DNA from: Terriglobia bacterium
GTDB taxonomy: Bacteria > Acidobacteriota > Terriglobia > Acidiferrales > UBA7541
Length of the DNA stretch: 64,000 bases
Direction: 5' to 3'
Assembly: GCA_020073485.1 (NCBI GenBank)
Contig: JAIQFB010000022.1
Coordinates: 62,001 to 126,000 of the forward strand
How positions within the stretch are numbered: the first letter of the stretch is position 1; each line of letters begins with the position of its first letter. The position numbers and the translations under genes were made by a program. Below are positions 31,732 to 40,800 of this stretch, piece by piece. The notes beneath the pieces are model-generated. The model was not told the DNA's origin, made no database searches, and saw nothing but the letters and a program-made list of their open reading frames with translations.

Positions 31732-31833
31732 TACGCTACGCAAAACCGCTCCTCACCGGAATCGCTTAGTCCTGAAGACACGTAACACGGCCGCCAAAAT
31801 CCAAGTTTTTCGATATTTTTGAGGGAAAACTTA

Positions 31834-32259
31834 CTAATCCAGAATCACGGGTTTGGGCGCGACCGGCTGCGGCTTCAATATCTCGTCAATGAGAAACAGG
31901 TCGGTGAGAAGCGCGCGGAGATGGATCGAAGCGTTCAGGTTGTCGATGAGTTGGGAGCTGATCGTGGCCTGGGCAAGAACCAGTTGAACGGTGGCCAGGG
32001 AATCGCGAGCGTCGCGGTCGAGCACCTCGAGAAAAGCATGGTACCGTTCGGCGGGCTGAAAATTTTCCTGTTTCATGACGGCGGAAAAGACATCGGCCAG
32101 GCCGGTGATGGCCTCCACGGCGCGATCCAAAAAACCGCGCAGTTGGCCGCTGGCCGCGCTGTTTTCCCTGCCGGAAAGTCCCTGCCCGGCATAGGCCAGA
32201 AAAAATTCGTAGCATTCTTCAATCGTGCTGCAGCGGGCGCTTACCTCGTCACGAGTCAT
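31834..32259 (-). CDS. Helical cytoplasmic protein of unknown function next to cytochrome b
   Basis: A 141-aa, mostly alpha-helical protein without signal peptide or membrane segment. I do not recognise the family. Its ATG directly follows the stop of the cytochrome b gene (TAG-ATG), so it is the last gene of the molybdenum oxidoreductase operon. Possible roles are maturation or assembly of that enzyme, in the manner of dedicated chaperones of Tat-exported molybdoenzymes, but this rests on position and size alone. Confidence 0.7.
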   Translation of the reverse strand: MTRDEVSARCSTIEECYEFFLAYAGQGLSGRENSAASGQLRGFLDRAVEAITGLADVFSAVMKQENFQPAERYHAFLEVLDRDARDSLATVQLVLAQATISSQLIDNLNASIHLRALLTDLFLIDEILKPQPVAPKPVILD

Positions 32260-33120
32260 CTAGGCCGGAGCCTTCTTGGACTCCGGGCGTCCCGAGGAGG
32301 CGCCTTCGGCGGCGACGACCCAGCGCTGCGGATCGTGGTGCTCCAGATAATTTTCGCGGCTGATCGAACCGAAGATCATGGATTTGGTGATGAAGAGTTT
32401 TTCCGGCCGGATGGCGAAGTAAATGTGCACCGTGACCAGCGCGACAAACCCGACGCCCGCCAGGCCGTGCAGCACGTACATCCATCCCCAGGTCATGTCG
32501 CTAAACAAATACGGATTGCGCGTGAAGAACGGGGTGCGCACGCGCTTCATCATAAATACGCCGGTGCCGATGGCGGATAGGCCCGCCAGCATCACGATCA
32601 GGTGATAGAGCTTGTTTTCCAGCGGGTACTTGGCGAATTTTTTCGGTTCCTGCGCGGATTGCCCCAGCGCCAGCTTTATCCGGTTTCGCGCGTCCACCCG
32701 GTCCTGCTGGTCCGGCCAGATGGACCAGAAATCCAGCCAGAAGGAAGCGTGGATAATGTGATAGACCACTGAGATCGTCAGAACGATTCCGGCGATCCAA
32801 TGCCATTCGACCCAGGCAAACTGCACGCCCACCTTCGGCAAGAACGCGGTGAACAGCAGCGCGAGCATCGACAGCGCCATGACCGCGTGAAAAAATCGCG
32901 CGCCAAACGAGTGCCGCTGGATTTTTTCGGGAATCCGCGCGGTGTCCACCGAGGAAACGACCGCGGAGTGCGCGGCCGGCTTGGCCATGAATTTTACGTA
33001 AATCGCATGAACAATCAGGAAGCCAACGCCCGCGATGGCGGACACCCACAACAGGCTCCATGCGATGTGAATCGGGACCTCTTGGCCCCACGGACTTGTC
33101 GCCCACTCGATAAGGTGCAA
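32260..33120 (-). CDS. Membrane cytochrome b (formate dehydrogenase gamma/hydrogenase cytochrome b-like)
   Basis: A 286-aa protein with about five transmembrane helices (near residues 13-38, 79-97, 108-128, 175-192 and 205-228) and histidines placed for two b hemes: RHSFGARFFHAVMA, EWHWIAG and VVYHIIHASFW, NKLYHLIVM, and VLHGLAGVGFVALVTVHIYF. The C-terminal 50 residues are cytoplasmic and charged. Such cytochromes take electrons from a periplasmic enzyme into the quinone pool. It starts eight bases after the FAD-subunit stop of the molybdoenzyme, which makes it that enzyme's likely membrane partner. Confidence 0.85.
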   Translation of the reverse strand: MHLIEWATSPWGQEVPIHIAWSLLWVSAIAGVGFLIVHAIYVKFMAKPAAHSAVVSSVDTARIPEKIQRHSFGARFFHAVMALSMLALLFTAFLPKVGVQFAWVEWHWIAGIVLTISVVYHIIHASFWLDFWSIWPDQQDRVDARNRIKLALGQSAQEPKKFAKYPLENKLYHLIVMLAGLSAIGTGVFMMKRVRTPFFTRNPYLFSDMTWGWMYVLHGLAGVGFVALVTVHIYFAIRPEKLFITKSMIFGSISRENYLEHHDPQRWVVAAEGASSGRPESKKAPA

Positions 33121-33128
33121 GTTCCCTC

Positions 33129-34130
33129 CTACGCGGCCGCTCCGCGGATCGCGCGCATGACCAGATTTCTCATCAACGGCACTTTATAGCCGTTGTACTG
33201 CAAAGGCTCGGCGCCCTGAATCGCCAGTTCTCCGGCCATCTTGGCCGTTTCCTCGTTGCGCGGCTTGCCTTGCACGGCGGCTTCGACCGCGGTCAGGCGC
33301 ACCGGATGCGCGGCCACGCCGTTCACAACCAGGCGGATTCGCTCGATCGAACTTCCCGACATCGCCACGGCTGCAGCCACGTTGACCAGCGCGAAGTCCC
33401 ACACTTTCCGGTCGCGCGCTTTTTCAAAATAGAATTGCGACCCGGCCCAGGTGGACGGAATGCGGATGGACGTCAGCAGGTCGCCCGGCTTCAGGATCGT
33501 CATGCGCGTAATGTCGATGGCAGGCCCGACAAAGTAGTCCTCGGCATTGACCACGCGTTCGCCCTTCGGCCCTCGAACCACGAATTTTGCGTCGAGAGCG
33601 ATCAAGGCCGGAGCGGTGTCCGAAGGATTGACCGCCACGCAGCGATTGGCATCCAGGATGGCGTGTTCGCGGTTCAGGCCCGTCGGCGTATCCGCGTAGC
33701 AAATGTTGCCGCCGGCGCGATAGCACGGCCAGCCGCCGCGGTAATACCAGCAACGCGCATCCTGGGAAACGTTGCCGCCGATCGTGCCCTGGTTCCGGAT
33801 CTGCGGAGACGCGGCGGCTTCAGCGGCGTCAGGCAGAATGCCGTACTTCTCGCGAACCACGGGATGGCGCACCACTTCGGTGAGCGTGGTCATCGCGCCG
33901 ATCTCCAGGCCGTTGGCATCCGCGCGAATCCCGCGCAGTTCCCTGACCTGGCTCAAGTCGATAACCACTTCGGGACGCTTGATGCGGTCCTTGAACCAGT
34001 CGAAGCTGTCGAGGCCGCCGGCCAGCACCCAGGCCTTCACCCCGTGCCGCGCCTGCAGTGCGAGCGCGTCATCGACCGACGTGGGTTGAAAGAGTTCGAA
34101 CGCGGGAATTACATCACGAATGACAGCCAT
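33129..34130 (-). CDS. FAD-binding subunit of a xanthine dehydrogenase-family enzyme, with extra four-cysteine segment (PaoB-like)
   Basis: A 333-aa medium subunit of the CoxM/PaoB type. FAD-binding motifs are LAGGLDSFDW (about 36-45) and NQGTIGGNVSQDARC (about 112-126). Between them and the C-terminal domain lies an insert with four cysteines (in DARCWYY, GWPCYRA, GNICYAD and ANRCVAV, residues about 126-165). E. coli PaoB and 4-hydroxybenzoyl-CoA reductase carry an additional [4Fe-4S] cluster in this place. The start is preceded by AGAGGAGA. It lies downstream of the catalytic subunit and upstream of cytochrome b. Confidence 0.9.
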   Translation of the reverse strand: MAVIRDVIPAFELFQPTSVDDALALQARHGVKAWVLAGGLDSFDWFKDRIKRPEVVIDLSQVRELRGIRADANGLEIGAMTTLTEVVRHPVVREKYGILPDAAEAAASPQIRNQGTIGGNVSQDARCWYYRGGWPCYRAGGNICYADTPTGLNREHAILDANRCVAVNPSDTAPALIALDAKFVVRGPKGERVVNAEDYFVGPAIDITRMTILKPGDLLTSIRIPSTWAGSQFYFEKARDRKVWDFALVNVAAAVAMSGSSIERIRLVVNGVAAHPVRLTAVEAAVQGKPRNEETAKMAGELAIQGAEPLQYNGYKVPLMRNLVMRAIRGAAA

Positions 34131-34233
34131 TTTCCGTTCTCCTCTTTAACTTGCGATCACGCCATCCCAGTCATGGCGCAGGGTTCGTTACTCCGGTGGG
34201 CTCCAAGTAGAGCCCACACCCGTTGGTGAATGC

Positions 34234-36747
34234 CTAAATGTTGGCTCTCAGCGGATCCTGCATCGGCTTGCCCGCTTCGAGCGAAGCCAGGATGACATCC
34301 GCCGTAATCGGCGCCCGCCGGAAAATCTCGTCGCCCAGAGCGTCCGAAAGCGCGTTCATGATCGCGGCGCACCCGCCGCCGACCGGAGGCTCGCCAATGC
34401 CGCGCGCGCCGATGGGTGTTTCCGGATCGGGAATTTCCACCGCACCCCACGCCATCTTGTCCGGGATGTCTAGAATCGTGGGAGGCTTGGTGTGATGGAA
34501 CCGCTTGGACACCGGCAGGCCGTAATGCTGGTCATAGACCCATTTTTGTCCGAGTGTGTGGCCGATTCCGAGAATCGAACGCCCAAGAATCTGTCCGCCC
34601 AGCGCGTTCGGATGCAGAACGGTGCCGACATCGGCGTAAGCCAGAAAATCCAAAATTTTATACTGGCCGGTTTCGACGTCCGCTTCCACTTCCGCAAACG
34701 TGGCCACGAAGGAAAACGTATTCCCGTCGTGCGGATAGTTATCCTTGGCCACGGCCAGCAGCCCCTGGCCCGCCAGCGCCGTTGCCGATACCGTCGTAAA
34801 CTTGTTAATGTCCGAGGGCAATTCATGGCCGTCGTACTTGCCACCCAACTGAATGGCGCGTTGCGCGGCTTGCGCCAGAGTCAATCCGGCGCCTCCGCCT
34901 TTTCGGGCCACGCGTTGGTTCGCCACCACGTAATCCTCGGGCTTGCCGCCCAGGTCCTTGGCCGCAATCTCCTGCAATTTCTTGATCGCGTCTGTGGCCA
35001 CCGCGGATGCCGCGCGGGTCATGGCGTGGGTCGTCTGGCTGCCGCCGGAGGGACACGTCCACGGCAGATTCTTCGACGTGTTGCCCCAGGTGATGTCGCA
35101 CTTATCCCAGGGCACACCCATGAGTTCGGCGACCACGCGGTGCACGTCGGTCCAGGATTCCGTACCCAGGTTGCCGACGCCGGACTGGATATAAATCCGG
35201 CCGTCGGGCTTGATAACGAAAAGGCCGTCGAAGCCGATCGTGCCACCCGAATAACTGCTGACGGACACGCCGACTCCGCGCACCTTGGAGCCGACGCGCT
35301 TGCCGGTATTCACTTTCCGCTCGTTCCACTTGAACTGCTCGGCGCCGCGGTCGAGCGCTTCCTTGACGAACGCGCTGGTGGCGTATTGCTGCTTGCCCGC
35401 CACGAGTGGCCCGAACGGAGCTTTGCCCTCGGGCGCGTTGATGCGGCGAAGCGCCACTTGATCGACGCCCAACTTCCGCGCGGCTTTTGCCAGCACCGGT
35501 TCCATGATCGCGATGCCCTGCATTCCGCCCGGAGAGCTTTGCGAAGTGCGCGGAGGCGTATTCGTGAGAATGGTCAAGCCGCGCCAGCGCATGGCCATCG
35601 GCTGGTAGAGAACCGAAACGATGCGCCCGGAGGAGAAGGCGTCGCCGACCATGTCGTACGGCCCGTTGTCGCAAATCACGAACATATCCAGGGCCGTGAT
35701 GCGGCCTTCCTTGGAAAAGCCCACCTTCATGCGCCCGTGCAGGCTGGGACGCGCGCGGCCGATGTAGTTCTCTTCCTCGCGGGTGATGCGCATCATGACC
35801 GGGGCGCCGACTTTTTTGGACAGCAGCGCGGGAATCACCAGCGTGATGTCGCCGGTGATCTTGCTGCCAAATCCGCCGCCCGTATACTCACTGATAAATA
35901 CGACGTTGCTTTGATCGATGCCCAGCCAGCGCGCGATGGCCGGCACGGTCTGAGCCGTGCTTTGCGTGCCGGTGTGCACGAAGACTTTGCCGTTCTGCCA
36001 GTAAGCCATGGTGGTGCGCGTTTCCAGGCACTGGTGGCTGGTGTTCGGCGTGACAAAGGTTTCGTCCAGCACCAGCGCGGCGTTCTTGAAGCCCGCGTCG
36101 ATGTCGCCGACGTGCCACTCTTCGGTCGCCTTGCCCATCGGCAGGCGACCCGACTTAGCGTCTTCAAAATCCTCATTCGTCCATTTCACGGTCTGCAGAT
36201 CGGGCGGCGTCACTGGCGGCCTCTCCCCCGGTTTCGGCGGAGGGGGCGGCAAGCGCACCCAGGCGTTCCCATCCGTTCTGGCATTCGGGCCGCCGGGCCG
36301 CAGGCTGACCAGCGGATCGACTACGAAGGGCAAGGGCTCCAGATTAATTTTAATTTTTTCAATCGCCTCGGCGGCGGTCAGCTCGTCAATCGCGGCCACG
36401 GCCAGAATCGGCTGGCCTTGAAACAGCGGCTCATTGGTCAGCGCCTGATATCCCCGCGGGTTCGCGAGGATGACGGTGCCGTTGTCGGTGATGCTGTTGG
36501 CCGGAGCGGGCAGGTCGTCCGCGGTGAGGATGGCTTTGACTCCGGGCATGGCCAGCGCGGCGCTTGCGTCAATGCTGCGGACGCGCGCATGCGGCATGGG
36601 GCTAAGCGCCAGCTTGCAGAAGAGCATGCCGTCGGCGCGATAATCCTCGGCGTATTTGGCCTTCCCCGTGACTTTCGCATAGAGGTCGCCGGTGGTGTAG
36701 TTCTTTCCGATCAGGTTGTACTTCTTTGGTGGCGTTACGTTTGGCAT
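34234..36747 (-). CDS. Xanthine dehydrogenase-family molybdopterin-binding subunit (PaoC-like)
   Basis: An 837-aa catalytic subunit. The N-terminal domain (GKAKYAEDYRADGMLFCKLALSP) and the cofactor-binding segments TGGGFGSKITGD and the C-terminal RGIGEPPVGGG, with the catalytic glutamate, are all present. There is no Tat signal here; export would depend on the Tat signal of the 2Fe-2S partner, whose stop lies two bases upstream of this start. Together with the FAD subunit this makes a three-subunit aldehyde or aromatic oxidoreductase. Substrate unknown. Confidence 0.92.
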   Translation of the reverse strand: MPNVTPPKKYNLIGKNYTTGDLYAKVTGKAKYAEDYRADGMLFCKLALSPMPHARVRSIDASAALAMPGVKAILTADDLPAPANSITDNGTVILANPRGYQALTNEPLFQGQPILAVAAIDELTAAEAIEKIKINLEPLPFVVDPLVSLRPGGPNARTDGNAWVRLPPPPPKPGERPPVTPPDLQTVKWTNEDFEDAKSGRLPMGKATEEWHVGDIDAGFKNAALVLDETFVTPNTSHQCLETRTTMAYWQNGKVFVHTGTQSTAQTVPAIARWLGIDQSNVVFISEYTGGGFGSKITGDITLVIPALLSKKVGAPVMMRITREEENYIGRARPSLHGRMKVGFSKEGRITALDMFVICDNGPYDMVGDAFSSGRIVSVLYQPMAMRWRGLTILTNTPPRTSQSSPGGMQGIAIMEPVLAKAARKLGVDQVALRRINAPEGKAPFGPLVAGKQQYATSAFVKEALDRGAEQFKWNERKVNTGKRVGSKVRGVGVSVSSYSGGTIGFDGLFVIKPDGRIYIQSGVGNLGTESWTDVHRVVAELMGVPWDKCDITWGNTSKNLPWTCPSGGSQTTHAMTRAASAVATDAIKKLQEIAAKDLGGKPEDYVVANQRVARKGGGAGLTLAQAAQRAIQLGGKYDGHELPSDINKFTTVSATALAGQGLLAVAKDNYPHDGNTFSFVATFAEVEADVETGQYKILDFLAYADVGTVLHPNALGGQILGRSILGIGHTLGQKWVYDQHYGLPVSKRFHHTKPPTILDIPDKMAWGAVEIPDPETPIGARGIGEPPVGGGCAAIMNALSDALGDEIFRRAPITADVILASLEAGKPMQDPLRANI

Positions 36748-36749
36748 GT

Positions 36750-37385
36750 TTACGCCTTCCTCAGATTCTCTGCGCCGCGCATCATGGCGGTGAGAATCTT
36801 GTCATAGTCCTGGCAGCGGCACAGGTTGCCGGAAATCCCGTGGGCTAGTTCCGCGCGCGTGGGGTTGGGATTGGTCTTCAGGTATCCCACTGTCGCCATG
36901 ACAAAGCCCGACATGCAGAACGCACATTGAAAACCCTGTTGATCGATGACGCCCTGCTGCACCGGGTGCAGCGTGCCATCAGGCTTGGCGAGTCCTTCGA
37001 TCGTCTGGATCTTCTTGTCGCGTACGGTGTGCGTGAACACCGAGCAGGAGTAGTACGGCACGTCGTCGATGAGCACCGTGCAGGCGCCGCATTCGGCCTG
37101 GTCGCAGCCGATCTTCGTGCCCGTCAGCCCCAGCTTGTAGCGCAGCGTCATCACCAGCGTCTCTTGCTTCATGACGTCCACGCGCCGCTGCTGCCCGTTG
37201 ACATTGAGCGTGATCAGCCGGTCGACCGCACCGGGAGCCGAAGCCTGGCCCCACACCTTGGAGACGCGGAATAAATAGCTGGTCGACGACACCGCGCCCG
37301 CCGCGATGACGCTCTTGATGACGTCCCGCCTCGAAATTGCATTTGCGTTCGAGGTTTTGGGCTCCGCGAGTTCGTTTTCTGCCAT
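36750..37385 (-). CDS. (2Fe-2S)-binding subunit with Tat signal (PaoA-like)
   Basis: A 211-aa small subunit with a twin-arginine signal (ISRRDVIKSV near residues 18-27, then a hydrophobic stretch to about 40), as in E. coli PaoA. Cluster motifs: GCDQAECGACTVLIDD, and CAFCMSGFV with CRCQDYDKI. It is the first gene of the operon 2Fe-2S, Mo subunit, FAD subunit, cytochrome b, helical protein. The promoter region is shared with the divergent oxidoreductase gene and contains a CRP-like palindrome 129 bases upstream of this start. Confidence 0.92.
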   Translation of the reverse strand: MAENELAEPKTSNANAISRRDVIKSVIAAGAVSSTSYLFRVSKVWGQASAPGAVDRLITLNVNGQQRRVDVMKQETLVMTLRYKLGLTGTKIGCDQAECGACTVLIDDVPYYSCSVFTHTVRDKKIQTIEGLAKPDGTLHPVQQGVIDQQGFQCAFCMSGFVMATVGYLKTNPNPTRAELAHGISGNLCRCQDYDKILTAMMRGAENLRKA

Positions 37386-37513
37386 CGGAAGTCCCCTTTA
37401 TAGATGTGGATGCAACATTGTATACGCCCTGTACTGGGGGTGTGTCAACTGCGCAGATACCACCCTGAAGAAACCGCTGAAAATGGGCCGTCAAGACGCA
37501 CATCACACCCAAA

Positions 37514-37529
37514 TGTGACCTACGTCACA
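37514..37529. promoter_or_regulatory. CRP/FNR-family palindrome (TGTGA-N6-TCACA) between divergent redox operons
   Basis: A perfect TGTGA-CCTACG-TCACA site in the 444-base gap 37386-37829, 129 bases from the PaoA-like start and 301 bases from the PFOR-like start. It could serve one or both. The rest of the gap holds no recognisable gene; a frame on the minus strand across it lacks family similarity. Confidence 0.65.
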
Positions 37530-37829
37530 TCCGCTTTTGCCCCTTCCATAGTAAATATGTTTGTGTTGTGGCCGATATAGCCTGAGAACGCCATGCGCGG
37601 TGATCGGTGGCCGGCCTCCCGGGTTGGGTTCACGGAGGCTTTGTTGGCTGTAATCAGGCGACCCACGGGGTTGGTGCGTCGTTGCTTACTTCCTCGTCGA
37701 GACGGGCCCGTTGCACCGGTTGGAGTTGCAGGCAAAAAAGTTGCCTTGGCGAATGACGGCTCAATCTGATACAACTCAGCCATTGGTTGGGTCCACCGTT
37801 CCCAGGAATCTCTCGGGAGGAACTGTACT

Positions 37830-40800
37830 ATGAAGGTTAAACCTCGTTTTCCCGGCATTCGCGTAACCGCCAATGGAAATCAGCTGGTCTCCTACCACAC
37901 GGAAACACGCATCACGGATGCGGGAATCTTTTTTCCGATTACGCCGTCCACCGAGGGAGGCGAACTATATCAGCAGGCCTTCGCCGAGGGAAAATTGAAT
38001 GTCTTCGGCCAGAGCACCATTGCCATCGAGGCCGAAGGGGAGCACGCCGCACAGGGCGGAGCCATTGCCCATTCGGTCTGCGGGCGCAGGGTCGTCAATT
38101 TTACGTCCGGCCAGGGCGTCGTCTACGGAATCGAGCAGTATTATCACGCGCCGGGAAAATGCTCCACGATGGTCATCGAAGTGGGCGCCCGCGCCCTCAC
38201 CAAGCACGCGCTGAACGTGCACTGCGGCCACGACGACGTGTACGGCTCGCTCGACACGGGTTGGATCACTTTGTTCGGGAAGGACGCGCAACAGGCCGCC
38301 GACCAGGCGCTGATCATCCGGCGGGTGTGCGAACTCAGCCTGACTCCCGGCATGAACGTGCAGGACGGATTCCTCACTTCCCACCTCGAACGCACGTTCT
38401 ACAAGCACGAATCGCAACTGATGCGCGAATACCTGGGCGCTCCCGACGACATCATCGACTGCCCCACCGAAAGCCAGCGCGTGCTGTTTGGCCCGAAACG
38501 CCGGCGCGTTCCGGCCATGATCGATCTGACTAATCCCGTTCTTCTCGGCCCGGTACAGAATCAAGAGCACTACATGCAGGGCGTGGTGGCGCGGCGCAAT
38601 AATTTTACCGAACCTATTTTGCAATTTTTGGAAGAGGCTTACGAAGATTTTGGAAAGCTGACCGGGCGCTACTACGGTCTAATTACGCAGTACAAGACCG
38701 AAGACGCCGATACCGTTTTCGTTTCCCTGGGCTCCGCTGCGGAAAATATCGAAGCGGCCGTCGATTACCTGCGGGAACGCCGCAACGCCAAGGTCGGCTC
38801 GATTCACCTCAACGTCATACGTCCCTTCCCGGAAGCGGCCGTGGTGAAGGCGCTGGCCGGCAAAAAGAATGTCATCATCCTGGAACGCACCGACGAACCC
38901 ATGGCCGGCGACAATCCCATGGGGCGTGATATCCGCACCGCGCTGAGCAAGGCCATTTCAGCCCCGGGACGTCCAACGACGGAAGGCTTGCCGGGGATCA
39001 CGGCCGAGCAGATGCCGCGCCTGTTCGGCGGCACCTACGGCCTGGGTTCGCGCGACTTCCGCCCCGAACACGTGCTGGGCGCATACGAATTTGCCACCGG
39101 CACGCGTGCGCGCAAGGACGGCAAGAAAGCCTCGGACGGCGTCTCGTTCTTCGTGCTCGGCGTCGACCACCCGTACGAAGTGAAGTCCGACGAAACGCCT
39201 TCCCTGCTGCCCGAGGGCTCTGTAGCCGTGCGCTTCCATTCCATCGGGGGATGGGGCGCCATTACCACCGGAAAAAATCTGGGCGCGATCCTTGGCGACT
39301 TGAACGACCTGCTCTACGACCGCGACAAAATCGTGGACGACCTCGGCAATCCCAAGGAAATCATTCACGTCAGCGCCAATCCGAAATACGGTTCGGAGAA
39401 GAAAGGCGCGCCGACGTCTTACTTCATGGTCGCCGCCGCGGAACGCGTGCGCGTGAACTGCGACCTGCGCCACGTGAACGTGGTGCTGTGCTGCGATCCC
39501 AAGGCCTTCACGCACACCAATCCGCTGGACGGGATGTCCGAGGGCGGCTGCCTGGTGTGGGAGTCGGACGAGGAAGGCGAGCAGGCCTGGGAGCGGCTGC
39601 CGCTGTGGGCGCGCAAGCAGGTCATCGAAAAAAATATCCGCATTTTCACCTTGCCGGGCTTCAAAATCGCGCGCAACGCCACCGATCGCGCCGACCTGCA
39701 GTTGCGCATGCAGGGCAACGCCTTCCTCGGAGCGTTCTTCGCTGTATCCCCGCTGCTCGGCGAATTCCGTATCACGCAGGAACAGTTCCGGGACGTGGTT
39801 CACAAGCAATACGTGAAGAAATTCGGACGCCTGGGCGAAGCGGTCGTGAAGTCGAACATGGAAGTCATGACCCAGGGGTTCGAGCAGGTTCGCGAAATCC
39901 GCATCGGCGAAATGCAGGCGCCGGACCGCTCCACGCTGCGCGGAATTCCGCTGTTGCCCGTGGTTCCCGATATGGCGGACGGCGGGAGCTGCGGTTCGGG
40001 TTGCCGCTCGCATCCGATTCCGGCCGGCCAGCACGAGCGCACGCCGGTCACGCGCATCGCCACGTTTGACGCTGAGTATCGATCCAACTACGGGTACAAC
40101 CAGCCGGCCACTCCGTTCATGTCGGTGGGCGTGATGGCCGCCGGCAGCGGCGACACCGCCTCCAAATATGTCGCGCGCCGCGAAACTCCTCTGTACATTC
40201 CTGAGAATTGCACGCAGTGCATGGAGTGCATCGTGGTTTGCCCGGACACGGCGCTGCCCAACTGCTCGCAGGATCTGGGCACCGTGCTGCGCACCGCCGT
40301 CACCAATTACGTGTCCGACGAAGGCGAGCGCCTGAAGATGCTGCACACGCTGCCGGAAATCGAAAAGCGCACGCGCGCCATGATGAAGGAATCTCTAGCC
40401 AACAAGACGTTCACCCCCATCAAGCAGATCATCCACAAGGTGACCAATGAGGTGGACGGATTCTCGGAAGAGGCCAAGCGCCAGTTCTTCGCCATCATGG
40501 AAAAAGTTCCCATGGCCTACGAGAAGGTGAACGCCATCTTTTCGACGCCGGAAAGAAAGATTCCCGGAGGCGGCGGAATCTTTTCCATCTTCGTTTCGGA
40601 CTTGTGCAAGGGATGCGCCGCGTGCGTTACGGCCTGCGGCGAGCACGAAGCCCTGAAGATGGTGGCCGAAACCGAAGCGGTGAACGCGGAACACGAATCC
40701 GGCACGGCCTTCCTGAATCTGTTGCCGGACACGCCGCAAAAATACCTGGGCCTGTACGACAACGAGCGCCCCGAGGATTCCAAGACTGCTGCGCTGCGCA

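Noticed and set aside
34492-36807. A 771-codon open frame on the plus strand
   Set aside because: It lies opposite the molybdoenzyme catalytic subunit; its translation is rich in His, Arg and Gly and has no family features. Such antisense frames are expected at this GC content.
37520-37873. A 117-codon minus-strand frame between the divergent redox operons
   Set aside because: Overlaps the start of the PFOR-like gene and has low-complexity composition.
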